From positions 1 through 64,000 of the forward strand of contig CAMLJY010000004.1 in NCBI GenBank assembly GCA_946480465.1: a stretch of DNA of 64,000 bases, written 5' to 3'. This DNA is from an uncultured Burkholderiales bacterium (GTDB lineage Bacteria; Pseudomonadota; Gammaproteobacteria; Burkholderiales; Burkholderiaceae). Below the pieces are notes generated by a model, which was not told the DNA's origin, made no database searches, and saw only the letters and a list, made by a program, of their open reading frames with translations. A program made the position numbers and the translations under genes. Of the stretch, positions 23,265 through 31,875 are shown piece after piece. Each line of letters opens with the position of its first letter. The stretch's first letter is position 1.

Positions 23265-25757
23265 TTGAACCACGACATCGCCGACGATGCCCAGCCGGTC
23301 GTCGCCCGCCTCGCCGATTTCGACCCGCGCTCGGGCTCGGCGCTGGAACGCGCCTTCTTCAACCACCGGCCGCTGGTGCTGCTGCTGTGCCTGGTGGCCA
23401 CGCTGCTGCTGGGCTGGGCAGCACTGGGCTTGAAGCTCAATGCGAGCTTCGAGAAGACCATCCCGACCCGGCATCCCTATATCGCAAACTACCTGGCCAA
23501 CCAGGGCAACCTGGGCGGGCAGGGCAATGCGCTGCGCATCGCGGTGGCGGTGAAGCAGGGCGACATCTTCAACAAGGACTACCTCGATACCCTGCAGAAG
23601 CTGAACGACGAGGTCTTCCTGCTGCCGGGGGTGGACCGGCCCTTCATGAAGTCGCTGTGGACCAGCAACACGCGCTGGGTCGCGGTGACCGAGGAAGGCC
23701 TGGACGGCAACACGGTGATGGGCGACAGCTACGACGGCTCGCCCACTGCGCTGGCCGAGGTGCGCGCCAACGTCGAGCGCTCGGGCGAGATCGGCCAGAT
23801 CGTCGCCGCCGACTTCCAGTCCAGCATCATCTTCGTCCCGCTGCTGGACAAGGACCCGCGCACCGGCGCGGCGCTGGACTATGGCGAGCTGTCGCGCCGC
23901 ATCGAGGCCCTGCGCGCGAAGTACGCGTCCGATCGCATCGGTATCCACGTCACCGGCTTCGCGAAGGTGGCGGGCGACCTGATCGACGGCTTGCGGCAGA
24001 TGCTGGGCTTTTTCGCGCTGGCGCTGGCCATCACCACCGGCGTGCTGTATGGCTACACCCGCTGCATGCGCTCCACCTTGCTGGTGGTGGCCTGTTCGCT
24101 CATCGCCGTGGCCTGGCAGTTCGGGCTGCTGAAGCTCTTCGGCTACGAGCTGGATCCGTATTCGGTGCTGGTGCCTTTCCTCGTCTTCGCCATCGGCATG
24201 AGCCATGGCGCGCAGAAGATGAACGGCATCCTGCAGGACGTCGGCCGCGGAACGCACCGGGTGGTGGCGGCGCGCTACACCTTCCGGCGGCTCTTCATGG
24301 CCGGGCTCACCGCGCTGCTGTGCGACGCGGTGGGCTTCGCCGTGCTGGCGCTGATCCCCATCCGCGTGATCCAGGACCTGGCGGCCATCGCCAGCATCGG
24401 CGTCGCGGTGCTGATCTTCACCAACCTGGTGCTGCTGCCGGTGCTGCTGAGCTATCTGGGCGTGAGCCCGGCGGCGGCCGAGCGCAGCCTGAAGCTGGAA
24501 TCGCGCGAAGCCAGCCAACGCGGCATGTGGGCGGCCATCGGTCGCTTCACCGAACGCGGGCCGGCGCGCGCGGCCATCGCGGCTGGCGTGGTGCTGGCGG
24601 TGGTGGGCTACGCCACCAGCCTGCAGCTGCGCATCGGCGACCTGGACCCCGGCGCGCCCGAGCTGCGGCCCGATTCCCGCTACAACCGCGACAACGCCTA
24701 CGTGGCCAGCCACTACGCCGCCAGCGCCGACATCCTGACGGTGATGGTGGCCACGCCCGAGGACCAGTGCACCCGCTATGCCGTGCTGGCACAGGTGGAC
24801 GCGTTGGCCTGGCGGCTGCAGCAGCTGCCGGGTGTCGAGTCCACGCAGTCGATGGCGGCGCTGTCGAAATGGGCCTCGGTGGGCTACAACGAAGGCCAGC
24901 TCAAGTGGTACGAGCTGGTGCCCAACGACGCCGCGCTGGGCGGCGTGCAGACGCGTGCGCCGCGCGAGCTCTTCAACCAGGGCTGCTCCTTCCTGTCGCT
25001 CTACGTCTATCTGAAGGACCACAAGGCCGAGACGCTGGCGCGCGTGGTGGGTGAAGTGGAGGCCTTCATCGCCGAACGCGGCAAGCTGCCCGGCGCGAAG
25101 GAACAGGCCCGCTTCATGCTCGCGGCCGGCTCGGCCGGCATCGCTGCCGCCACCAACATCGTCGTCGCGCAGGCCATGCGGGAAATGCTGCTGTGGGTCT
25201 ACGGCGCCGTGCTGGTGCTGTGCTGGATCACCTTCCGCTCGTGGCGCGCGGTGCTGGTGGCGGTGCTGCCGCTGGTGCTCACCTCCATCCTGTGCGAAGC
25301 GCTGATGGTCTGCTTAAGCATGGGCGTGAAGGTGGCCACGCTGCCGGTGATCGCGCTGGGCGTGGGCATCGGCGTGGACTATGCGTTGTACGTGCTCAGC
25401 GTGATGCTGGCCCGCCTGCGCGCCGGCGCCAGCCTGGCGGAGGCCTATGCGCAGGCCCTGCGGTTCACCGGCCGCGTGGTGATGCTGACCGGCATCACGC
25501 TCGCTTTGGCCGTTGGCACCTGGGCCTTCAGTCCCATCAAGTTCCAGGCCGACATGGGCGTGCTGCTGGCCTTCATGTTCCTGTGGAACATGGTCGGCGC
25601 GCTGGTGCTGCTGCCGGCGCTGGCGCGCTGGCTGCTGCGGCCGCCCGTCGCGGCTCGAACCGCGACGGCTGCCGCCGATGCCGATGCGTCCGCCGGCCGG
25701 ACCACCTCGTCTTCTCACCCCGCACTGGAATTCCGCGATGAACGCACGCCTGCCTGA
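23265..25757 (+). CDS. MMPL/RND-family exporter
   Basis: 830 aa, 12 predicted TM segments in two halves with large periplasmic loops after TM1 and TM7. MMPL features include FAIGMSHGAQKMNG with the intramembrane charged region, and ALGVGIGVDYALYVLSVMLA in the second half. These pumps move hydrophobic molecules such as hopanoids, lipids and steroids. The start is TTG with GGAG 6 bases upstream. It ends 20 bases inside the following hydrolase gene. With DUF1302 and DUF1329 it forms a presumed trans-envelope path for the substrate oxidised by the SDR and ALDH. Confidence 0.9.
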   Translation: MNHDIADDAQPVVARLADFDPRSGSALERAFFNHRPLVLLLCLVATLLLGWAALGLKLNASFEKTIPTRHPYIANYLANQGNLGGQGNALRIAVAVKQGDIFNKDYLDTLQKLNDEVFLLPGVDRPFMKSLWTSNTRWVAVTEEGLDGNTVMGDSYDGSPTALAEVRANVERSGEIGQIVAADFQSSIIFVPLLDKDPRTGAALDYGELSRRIEALRAKYASDRIGIHVTGFAKVAGDLIDGLRQMLGFFALALAITTGVLYGYTRCMRSTLLVVACSLIAVAWQFGLLKLFGYELDPYSVLVPFLVFAIGMSHGAQKMNGILQDVGRGTHRVVAARYTFRRLFMAGLTALLCDAVGFAVLALIPIRVIQDLAAIASIGVAVLIFTNLVLLPVLLSYLGVSPAAAERSLKLESREASQRGMWAAIGRFTERGPARAAIAAGVVLAVVGYATSLQLRIGDLDPGAPELRPDSRYNRDNAYVASHYAASADILTVMVATPEDQCTRYAVLAQVDALAWRLQQLPGVESTQSMAALSKWASVGYNEGQLKWYELVPNDAALGGVQTRAPRELFNQGCSFLSLYVYLKDHKAETLARVVGEVEAFIAERGKLPGAKEQARFMLAAGSAGIAAATNIVVAQAMREMLLWVYGAVLVLCWITFRSWRAVLVAVLPLVLTSILCEALMVCLSMGVKVATLPVIALGVGIGVDYALYVLSVMLARLRAGASLAEAYAQALRFTGRVVMLTGITLALAVGTWAFSPIKFQADMGVLLAFMFLWNMVGALVLLPALARWLLRPPVAARTATAAADADASAGRTTSSSHPALEFRDERTPA

Positions 25758-26709
25758 TCCGATGGATGCGGCCCTGACCGCCCCGATCGACCCGCCGCTG
25801 GCCGGCTTTCTGGCCCAGGCCGCCACGCAGCCGCCGCTGGAACGGCTGCCGGTGGAGGTGGGCCGACAGGTCTACCGCGAGCTGGCTGCCTCGCTGGGCC
25901 TGCCGCCGCCGCCGGTGGCCACGGTGGTCGACCACACCATGCGCGGGCCCGGCGGCCCGCTGCCGCTGCGGCTGTACACGCCGGTGTCTCCGGCCGCTTC
26001 GCCGCGGCCGGCGCTGGTCTACCTGCACGGCGGCGGCTGGGTCATCGGCGACCTGGAGACGCACGACGCGGTGTGCCGCCGGCTGTGCCACGACGCCGGC
26101 ATGCTGGTGATCGCGGTCGACTACCGCCGCGCCCCGGAGCATCCGTTTCCCGCGGCGCCCGACGATGCCGAGGCCGCCGTGCGCTGGGCTGCCGCGCATG
26201 CGGCCGAGTTGGGCTGTGACCCCGCCCGCCTGGCCGTGGCCGGCGACAGCGCCGGCGCCCAGCTGGCCGCGGTGGCGGCGATGCGGGTGGCGGGCGACGT
26301 GCCGCTGCGCGGCCTGGGCCTGATCTACCCGCCGGCCCTGCACCACGGCGAGACACTGCCGTCGCGCAGCGAGAACGGCGAAGGCAAGTTCCTCACCGCT
26401 TCCGCGATGGTGTGGTTCATGGACGCCTACCTTGGAACGGACGCGGCCATGGCGTGGCATCCCGAGGCGGCCCTGCTGCACGCGCCGCGCCTGGATGCGC
26501 TGCCGCCCACCTGGATCGCCACGCTGGGCCACGACCCGCTGCGCGACGAAGGCATCGCGCTGGCGGGCGCCATCGCCCGGGCCGGCGTGGTCGTCGAGCA
26601 CGTGCACGAGCCGTCCGGCGTGCATGCCTGCATCCACTTCACGGCGCTGTCGCCGGTGGGCGAGCGGCTGATGGCCGGGCTGGCGCAGTGGCTGCGGCAG
26701 CTGGCGTGA
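25738..26709 (+). CDS. HSL-type alpha/beta hydrolase (esterase)
   Basis: 323 aa. Oxyanion motif YLHGGGW, nucleophile elbow AVAGDSAGAQLAA, acid in LGHDPLRDEG and His in GVHACIHF: a complete hormone-sensitive-lipase (family IV) catalytic set. It probably hydrolyses short-chain or aryl esters, perhaps releasing the alcohol handled by the upstream SDR. The ATG overlaps the exporter gene by 20 bases, so it is the last gene of the operon. There is no signal peptide, so it is cytoplasmic. Confidence 0.9.
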   Translation: MNARLPDPMDAALTAPIDPPLAGFLAQAATQPPLERLPVEVGRQVYRELAASLGLPPPPVATVVDHTMRGPGGPLPLRLYTPVSPAASPRPALVYLHGGGWVIGDLETHDAVCRRLCHDAGMLVIAVDYRRAPEHPFPAAPDDAEAAVRWAAAHAAELGCDPARLAVAGDSAGAQLAAVAAMRVAGDVPLRGLGLIYPPALHHGETLPSRSENGEGKFLTASAMVWFMDAYLGTDAAMAWHPEAALLHAPRLDALPPTWIATLGHDPLRDEGIALAGAIARAGVVVEHVHEPSGVHACIHFTALSPVGERLMAGLAQWLRQLA

Positions 26710-26735
26710 TCCGGCGCTGGTCGGGCCCGGGGCCG

Positions 26736-26749
26736 ACAGTCCGGACTGT
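26736..26749. repeat. 14-base perfect palindrome between convergent genes
   Basis: ACAGTCCGGACTGT, in the 114-base gap between the convergent hydrolase and fumarylpyruvate hydrolase genes. There is no T run, so it is not a classical terminator. The same ACAGTCCGGAC core recurs near 38850 upstream of the MoaD-like gene. Confidence 0.4.
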
Positions 26750-26823
26750 GGACGCACCCAGGCCCCGAGCGGCCGGCGGGCGTTCCTTCCATCCGGTGGC
26801 TCGCCGCGGGAGCGGCGCCGGAT

Positions 26824-27531
26824 TCATTCGGCGGCGCCGATGCCCAGCTTGATCTCGCCGACGCCGGCGATGCGGCCGTGCAGCTGGTCGCCGGGCTGCA
26901 CCGGCCCCACGCCTTCGGGCGTGCCGGTGAAGATCAGGTCGCCCGCTTGCAGGCGGTAGAACTGCGACAGGTCCGCGATCAGCTCGGGCACGCCCCAGAT
27001 CAGCCTGGACAGGTCCGAGGCCTGGCGCGGCTGGCCGGTCACTTGGAGTGATATCGATCCGGTGGACAGGACCTGGCCCGGCATGGGCACGACTTCCGAC
27101 ACCACGGACGAGTGCTCCACGTCCTTGCCCAGGTCCCAGGGCCGGCCCTGGTCGCGCGCGGCCAGCTGCAGGTCGCGGCGCGTCATGTCCAGGCCGCAGG
27201 CGTAGCCGAAGACCAGCGCCGGCGCTTCGTCCACCGTCACGCGGAAGCCGGGGGCGCCGATCACCACGACCAGCTCCATCTCGTGCTGGTAGTCCGCGGT
27301 GCCGGGTGGATAGGGCGTGGTGGCGCCCGAGGGCACCAGGGTCTGGGGCGACTTGGTGAAGTAGAAGGGCCGGGCGCTGGCCTTGTCGACCGGGCGCCCC
27401 ATCTCGACCGCGTGGGCGTGGTAGTTGCGGCCGACGAAGAACAGGCGGTTGACGGGAGCGCACTCGGCGCGGCCGCGCACCGGCAAGGTGGGCGGCAGCG
27501 GCGCAGCCCAGAGCATGGACGAGGATGTCAT
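26824..27531 (-). CDS. Fumarylpyruvate hydrolase (FAH family)
   Basis: 235 aa single-domain fumarylacetoacetate-hydrolase fold. NRLFFVGRNYHAHAVEMGR at the N-terminus, the metal-binding HEMELVVVIG, GYACGLDMTRRDLQ and the C-terminal DLIFTGTPEGVGPVQPGD are hallmarks of the family. It starts 31 bases after the gentisate dioxygenase stop on the same strand. That neighbour makes fumarylpyruvate (NagK-like), or maleylpyruvate directly, the likely substrate, giving fumarate or maleate plus pyruvate. No maleylpyruvate isomerase gene is visible here. Confidence 0.88.
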   Translation of the reverse strand: MTSSSMLWAAPLPPTLPVRGRAECAPVNRLFFVGRNYHAHAVEMGRPVDKASARPFYFTKSPQTLVPSGATTPYPPGTADYQHEMELVVVIGAPGFRVTVDEAPALVFGYACGLDMTRRDLQLAARDQGRPWDLGKDVEHSSVVSEVVPMPGQVLSTGSISLQVTGQPRQASDLSRLIWGVPELIADLSQFYRLQAGDLIFTGTPEGVGPVQPGDQLHGRIAGVGEIKLGIGAAE

Positions 27532-27562
27532 GGGATAGGGGAAGGGTGGGGGCAGGCGGCCG

Positions 27563-28594
27563 TCAGCGCACTTCGTGGATGCCGAGCTTGCGGTGCAGCG
27601 GCGCCTCGTCAGCGATGAACAGGAAGGCCGGCGCGGCGCCGGACGGGTTGGCCAGCGTGAGCGGCGAGTAGCCGGGCGCGCAGCAGGTGTCGGCCTCGGC
27701 CAGCTCGAAGCGGTCTTGCCCCACCCGCAGCGCAGCGCGGCCTTCGATCACGTGGAACACTGACGCCGGCGAACGGGCGGGCAGGGCCAGCGCCTGGCCC
27801 GGGCGCAGCATCAACGCGTGGAAGCCGAGGATGTTCAGCGCGTCGCCGCCGGTGTGCGGGTTCACGTAGCTCAGCTGCAGGGCTTGCTGTTCGGGTCGCG
27901 CCTGGGCTTGGGCCAGCAGCGCGGCGCGCGCTTCGGCCCAGGGATAGCGCAGCATCGGGTAGTCGCTGCCGCCGCGTTCGAAGAAGGGCGTGGGCAGCAG
28001 GCCGGCGCGCGGGGCGGCTGGCGCGGGCTTCACGGCCTGGCGCGGGCCGTCGACGTGGTAGCTGGCCTCCAGGTAATGGACCAGCGGCAGGTCCAGCACG
28101 TCCAGCCAGACGACGGGCTCCTCGCCGTCGTGGCCGTGCTCGTGCCACAGGCCGGTGGGTGTCAGGATCAGGTCGCCGCGCGCCATCGGCAGCTTCTCGC
28201 CGTCCACCGTGGTGTAGGCGCCGCGGCCCTCCACCACCATGCGCACCGCGTTCGGCGTGTGGCGGTGCGCCGGCGCCCATTCACCGGGCAGCAGCAGCTG
28301 CATGCCCAGGTAGATGGCCGCGCTGGCCTGCATCTTCTCCAGCCCGTGGCCGGGGTTGGCCAGCACCAGCACGCGGCGCTCGGCCTTCTCGATCGGCGTC
28401 AGTTCGCCGGCGCGCATCAGCAGCGGCCGGATGGCCTGGTAGGGCCAGTGCGAGGGCCGGGTGCGCGGCTGCGGCTTGTCCGGCGGCAGCACCGCGCGCA
28501 GGCTGGGCCACAGCGGCACCAGGTTTTGCCGCGCCAGGGCCGCGCGGTAATCGGCGGGGAGGTCTTCGAGGCGGCCCAGTTCGGGGGCGGTCAT
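27563..28594 (-). CDS. Gentisate 1,2-dioxygenase (bicupin)
   Basis: 343 aa. The N-terminal cupin carries the Fe(II) ligands in WAPAHRHTPNAVRMVVEG (HxH) and the later His of GLWHEHGHDGEEP. A second, less conserved cupin follows (about 230-335). This is the ring-cleaving enzyme of the gentisate pathway; salicylate 1,2-dioxygenase is the main alternative within the same family. It is cotranscribed with fumarylpyruvate hydrolase and divergent from a LysR regulator, the usual layout of a gentisate operon. The ATG at 28594 has GGAG upstream. Confidence 0.9.
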   Translation of the reverse strand: MTAPELGRLEDLPADYRAALARQNLVPLWPSLRAVLPPDKPQPRTRPSHWPYQAIRPLLMRAGELTPIEKAERRVLVLANPGHGLEKMQASAAIYLGMQLLLPGEWAPAHRHTPNAVRMVVEGRGAYTTVDGEKLPMARGDLILTPTGLWHEHGHDGEEPVVWLDVLDLPLVHYLEASYHVDGPRQAVKPAPAAPRAGLLPTPFFERGGSDYPMLRYPWAEARAALLAQAQARPEQQALQLSYVNPHTGGDALNILGFHALMLRPGQALALPARSPASVFHVIEGRAALRVGQDRFELAEADTCCAPGYSPLTLANPSGAAPAFLFIADEAPLHRKLGIHEVR

Positions 28595-28835
28595 CGCCGG
28601 TTCTCCGTGTTCTTGGTGAGTTGTCTATAGGGCAGGCAGGTGCTCGACGCTCCGGCTGTACAGCCACCCCAGCGTGGATCGCCGCACACGGGTTGCCGAG
28701 GCGGGCGCGCAAGGCCGCGATGTTTGACCTGTTTGCCCTGTTCGACCTCACGCGGAGTCTCGGCCTTCTGCACTATCAACGGAAGTCATGGATTGATATA
28801 AGGCCCATTTCGCTTCTTGATAAAGGTTGGCGCCC
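28595..28835. promoter_or_regulatory. Divergent control region, gentisate operon / LysR gene
   Basis: 241 bases with no gene, AT-richer toward the LysR side. Two TTGATA direct repeats (about 28793-28824) lie just upstream of the LysR start, and GTTTGACCTG/GTTCGACCTC near-repeats lie at about 28725-28750. These are candidate LysR-type binding sites. No sigma-54 site was seen. Confidence 0.4.
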
Positions 28836-29747
28836 ATGGCCAAGCTGGATCTCGATTGGTTGAAGGTCTTCGTCGAGGTTTACCGCACGCAAAGCGTCTC
28901 GCAGGCGGCCGAACGCCTGGGCATGGCGCAGGCCAGCGCCAGCGTGGCCCTGGCCAAGCTGCGGCGGCACTTCGGCGACCGGCTGTTCGCGCGCACCTCG
29001 CGCGGGATGGAGCCGACGCCGCATGCGCAGCAGATCTATCCGGACGTGCTGGACACGGTGGAGCGCCTGGGCCGACTGGCCGGCACTCGGGCGGAATTTG
29101 ATGCCGTGCATTCGACGCGGCACTTCCGCATCGGCATGACGGACATCAGCGAGATCGTCGTGCTGCCCACGCTGCTGAACCACCTGCGGCGGGTGGCGCC
29201 TGGCGTGCAGATCGAGGCCGAGCGCATCGACACCGGCACCCCGCGGCGGCTGGAGTCGGGCGAGATCGACCTGGCGGTGGGCTTCCTGCCGCACCTGGAG
29301 GCCGGCTTCTACCAGCAGGTGCTGTTCCGACAGGACTTCGTCTGCCTGGCCGCCAACGACCACCCGCGCGTGCGCACCAAGCCCGGCAAGCAGGCATTCC
29401 TCGCCGAAGGGCACATCGTCGTCACCACCTCGGGCACGGGCCACGCCATCGTCGACAAGGTGATGGCCCAGCGCGGCTTCGAGCGCCGGGTGGTGCTGAA
29501 GGTGCCCAGCTTCCTCGGCGTGGCGCGGCTGGTGGCCTGCACCGAGCTGCTGGTGATCGTGCCGCGCCGCCTGGGCGAGGCGCTGGCGCAGCAGGAACGC
29601 GTCAGCCTGTACGCGCCGCCGGTGGCGCTGCCGGCCTTCGCGGTGAAGCAACACTGGCACGAGCGCTACCACTGCGATGCCGGCAATGCCTGGCTGCGGC
29701 AGACGCTGGCCGCGCTGATGGCGGAAGGGCGGCGCGGCCCGGCGTAG
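28836..29747 (+). CDS. LysR-family regulator, probably of the gentisate operon
   Basis: 303 aa from the ATG at 28836 (AAAGG nine bases upstream; an in-frame TTG at 28827 is less likely). The N-terminal winged helix DWLKVFVEVYRTQSVSQAA, then MAQASASVALAKLRRHFGDRLF, and the periplasmic-binding-protein-like effector domain (about 90-300) are complete. The NahR/DntR-like layout and its position divergent from gentisate dioxygenase suggest it responds to gentisate or salicylate. This is inferred from context only. Confidence 0.88.
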   Translation: MAKLDLDWLKVFVEVYRTQSVSQAAERLGMAQASASVALAKLRRHFGDRLFARTSRGMEPTPHAQQIYPDVLDTVERLGRLAGTRAEFDAVHSTRHFRIGMTDISEIVVLPTLLNHLRRVAPGVQIEAERIDTGTPRRLESGEIDLAVGFLPHLEAGFYQQVLFRQDFVCLAANDHPRVRTKPGKQAFLAEGHIVVTTSGTGHAIVDKVMAQRGFERRVVLKVPSFLGVARLVACTELLVIVPRRLGEALAQQERVSLYAPPVALPAFAVKQHWHERYHCDAGNAWLRQTLAALMAEGRRGPA

Positions 29748-29856
29748 GTCCTCTCGAACGACGGGGGTGTCGCGAAAGGGCTGGGTGCCGAGAGGGGCCG
29801 GCGCGCCTGCGGTGGCGCTGCCGGCGCAGCGAGGCCGGGCTGTGCGGCCTTGGCTG

Positions 29857-29929
29857 GCGCTCGGTGCCGCGGCGCACCCGGGATCGGATGCGATGCGAGG
29901 TGCGCCGCGGCGAAGCGCTCACCGAGCGC
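29857..29929. repeat. Large imperfect inverted repeat downstream of the PPC gene
   Basis: Two nested perfect arms: an outer GCGCTCGGTG with CACCGAGCGC, and an inner GCCGCGGCGCACC with GGTGCGCCGCGGC. They enclose a 20-base loop, with an 8-base bulge on one side. It starts 10 bases beyond the PPC gene stop, between convergent genes. There is no T run. It probably acts as a 3' stabiliser or bidirectional transcription barrier. Confidence 0.7.
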
Positions 29930-29939
29930 TGATCCAGCG

Positions 29940-31850
29940 TCAGGCCCAGGTGGTCGCGAGGTCCAGGTCTGGGTGGGCCAGCCCGGTCAGGCCGACGCTT
30001 TGCGCCGCGACCGATGCCGACAGCTGGTAACCACCCACGAGCTGTCCGTCGCCCGATGCTTCGAGGTAGTAGTTCCCGGTGGACGGCGCCTGGAACGTCA
30101 GCGCCGAGCTGCCGTTCTTGCTGCCGCTGTCGTCGTTGGCGGCCAGCAGGGCGCCGTCCGGCCCCAGCAGGCGCAGGGTCGTGTCGACGAGCGAGCCGGC
30201 ACCGCCGGTGCCCGCCAGGGCGAACTGGTAGGTGGTGCCGGCGACGAGTTCGACCCTGAAGAAGTCGGTGTCCGCCGGCGCGTCGATCCTGGCCTTGCTG
30301 CCGCCGCCGTTGACCTGGACCAAGCCCGTCGTCGCCCGCGAAGAGGGCAGGTCGTCGGGGGTGGCGGCCGCCGTCAGGCCGTACGAGCCGGTGGACACGC
30401 CGTCCCGGGCTTGCGCGACGAGGTAGTAGGTGCCGTCGGCCGGGGCGACGTAGCCCAGTTTGGCCTTGCTGCCTTCGCCGGCGCCGTAGACCGTGCTGCC
30501 ATCGGGCGTGCGCAACTGCAGTGCCGGAGCGGCCAGGCCGGGGTTGTTCTTGCTCCCCGAGCCGGCGGCCAACTGGAAGTCGTACAGGATGCCTTCGTGC
30601 AGGTCGACGCGCAGCCAGTCGGCGTCGCCCGCGCGCTCGATGCTGCCGTTGGTGGCCGTGCCGCCGACGATGGCGACGCCAGCAGTCGCGGGGCTCGCCG
30701 GGTAGTCGTCCGTGGTGGCGGTGGCGGTAGCGGTAGCGGTGACGGTGTAGGCACCGGTCTGGCCGGCGTCGCTGGAGACGTCGAGGTAGTAGGTGCCGCT
30801 GGACGGTGCCACGAAGGACAGCTGCGAGCCACCGTTCTTGGAGCCCGGGGCGTCGTCGTTGGAGGCCAGTGCCTTGCCCCCCGCGGAGCGCACCTGCAGC
30901 AGGGTGTCCAGCGCAGCCCCTTTGCTGCCACTGCCTTCCACCGAGAAGACGTAGGCCGTGCCGGCCTGCAGCGTCACCTGCATCCAGTCGATGTCGCCCG
31001 AGCGCTCCAGCTGGCCCGTCACGGCCGGGCCGTTCGGCTTCACCGTGCCCAAGGTGGCGGTCGAGGCCGCGAAGTCGTCGGCGATGGGCGTGGCACGGAC
31101 GGTGTAGTCGCCGATGGCGCTGCTGCTGGCCGACACGGCCACGTAGTAGGTGCCGCCCGTGGCAGAGAGGTAGCTGGTCTGCGCCTTGCTGCCCGCATCC
31201 GCCACGCCGGCGAGCGTTTCGCCGCTGGCCGTCAGCAGGCGCAGTGCGGGCTGCACTTGCGAGCCGCTCGCCGCGCGGGCCTCGAACTGGTAGGCCGTGC
31301 CGGCTTCCAGCTCGATCCTGAAGTGGTCGGCATCGTGGCCGTACTGGATGGCGCCGGCTTGGGACGATCCGTTCGCTGCCAGCAGGGCCGAGGTGCCGCT
31401 GTGGTTCGCGAAGTCGTCGAGCCAGCCCTGGAGCTGGTAGCCGCCCTTCGAGCCGCCCCCGCCCTGCGCATCGAGGTAGTAGCTGCCGCTGGTCGTCGGG
31501 ACGAAGTCGATCTCCGCTGCGCCGGCCTTGGTGCCACCGACGTCGCTGCTGATCTTCGATCCGCTGCCGTTGCGCAGCACGAGCTCGCTGTCGCGCAGTC
31601 CGCCGGCCTTGCTGGCGAGTTCGAAGTGGTAGCGCTGGCCACCGGTCAGCTGGACGGCGAAGCGGTCGACCTCGCCGCTCACGCCGATGGTGCCGGTCTG
31701 GGCCGTACCGCCGATGGTGAGCACCGGGTGGGCGCCGGCGGGGGCGGCTGCCATGGGGGCCGGGCCCGCGTGCCAGGCCTCCATGGCGTCGATGGAAGCC
31801 GGAAGCGGCGAAATGGATGGGGGAACAGTGGTCATCTTTTGGTCAAGCAT
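29940..31850 (-). CDS. Five-repeat PPC-domain protein with recurrent Gly-Ser-Lys motifs
   Basis: 636 aa from the ATG at 31850 (or 631 aa from 31835; neither has a clear ribosome site). There is no classical signal peptide. The body is five tandem pre-peptidase C-terminal (PPC) beta-sandwich repeats of about 115-120 residues, each with a GTAYxFxxxA strand and a SGTYYLDV-type strand. Nine of its 14 lysines lie in Gly-Ser-Lys tripeptides, at varied positions in the repeats. No protease or other catalytic domain is attached. The acidic, hydrophobic end DLDLATTWA could be a type I secretion signal. The TPR-GNAT gene lies 25 bases upstream on the same strand. Confidence 0.8.
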   Translation of the reverse strand: MLDQKMTTVPPSISPLPASIDAMEAWHAGPAPMAAAPAGAHPVLTIGGTAQTGTIGVSGEVDRFAVQLTGGQRYHFELASKAGGLRDSELVLRNGSGSKISSDVGGTKAGAAEIDFVPTTSGSYYLDAQGGGGSKGGYQLQGWLDDFANHSGTSALLAANGSSQAGAIQYGHDADHFRIELEAGTAYQFEARAASGSQVQPALRLLTASGETLAGVADAGSKAQTSYLSATGGTYYVAVSASSSAIGDYTVRATPIADDFAASTATLGTVKPNGPAVTGQLERSGDIDWMQVTLQAGTAYVFSVEGSGSKGAALDTLLQVRSAGGKALASNDDAPGSKNGGSQLSFVAPSSGTYYLDVSSDAGQTGAYTVTATATATATTDDYPASPATAGVAIVGGTATNGSIERAGDADWLRVDLHEGILYDFQLAAGSGSKNNPGLAAPALQLRTPDGSTVYGAGEGSKAKLGYVAPADGTYYLVAQARDGVSTGSYGLTAAATPDDLPSSRATTGLVQVNGGGSKARIDAPADTDFFRVELVAGTTYQFALAGTGGAGSLVDTTLRLLGPDGALLAANDDSGSKNGSSALTFQAPSTGNYYLEASGDGQLVGGYQLSASVAAQSVGLTGLAHPDLDLATTWA

Positions 31851-31875
31851 TGGAGATGAGTGGCGGCACCGTGCG

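Noticed and set aside
29940..31850. DNA repeats in the PPC gene as a mobile or recombination element
   Set aside because: Similarity is at protein level between beta-sandwich repeats; no terminal repeats or transposase are present.
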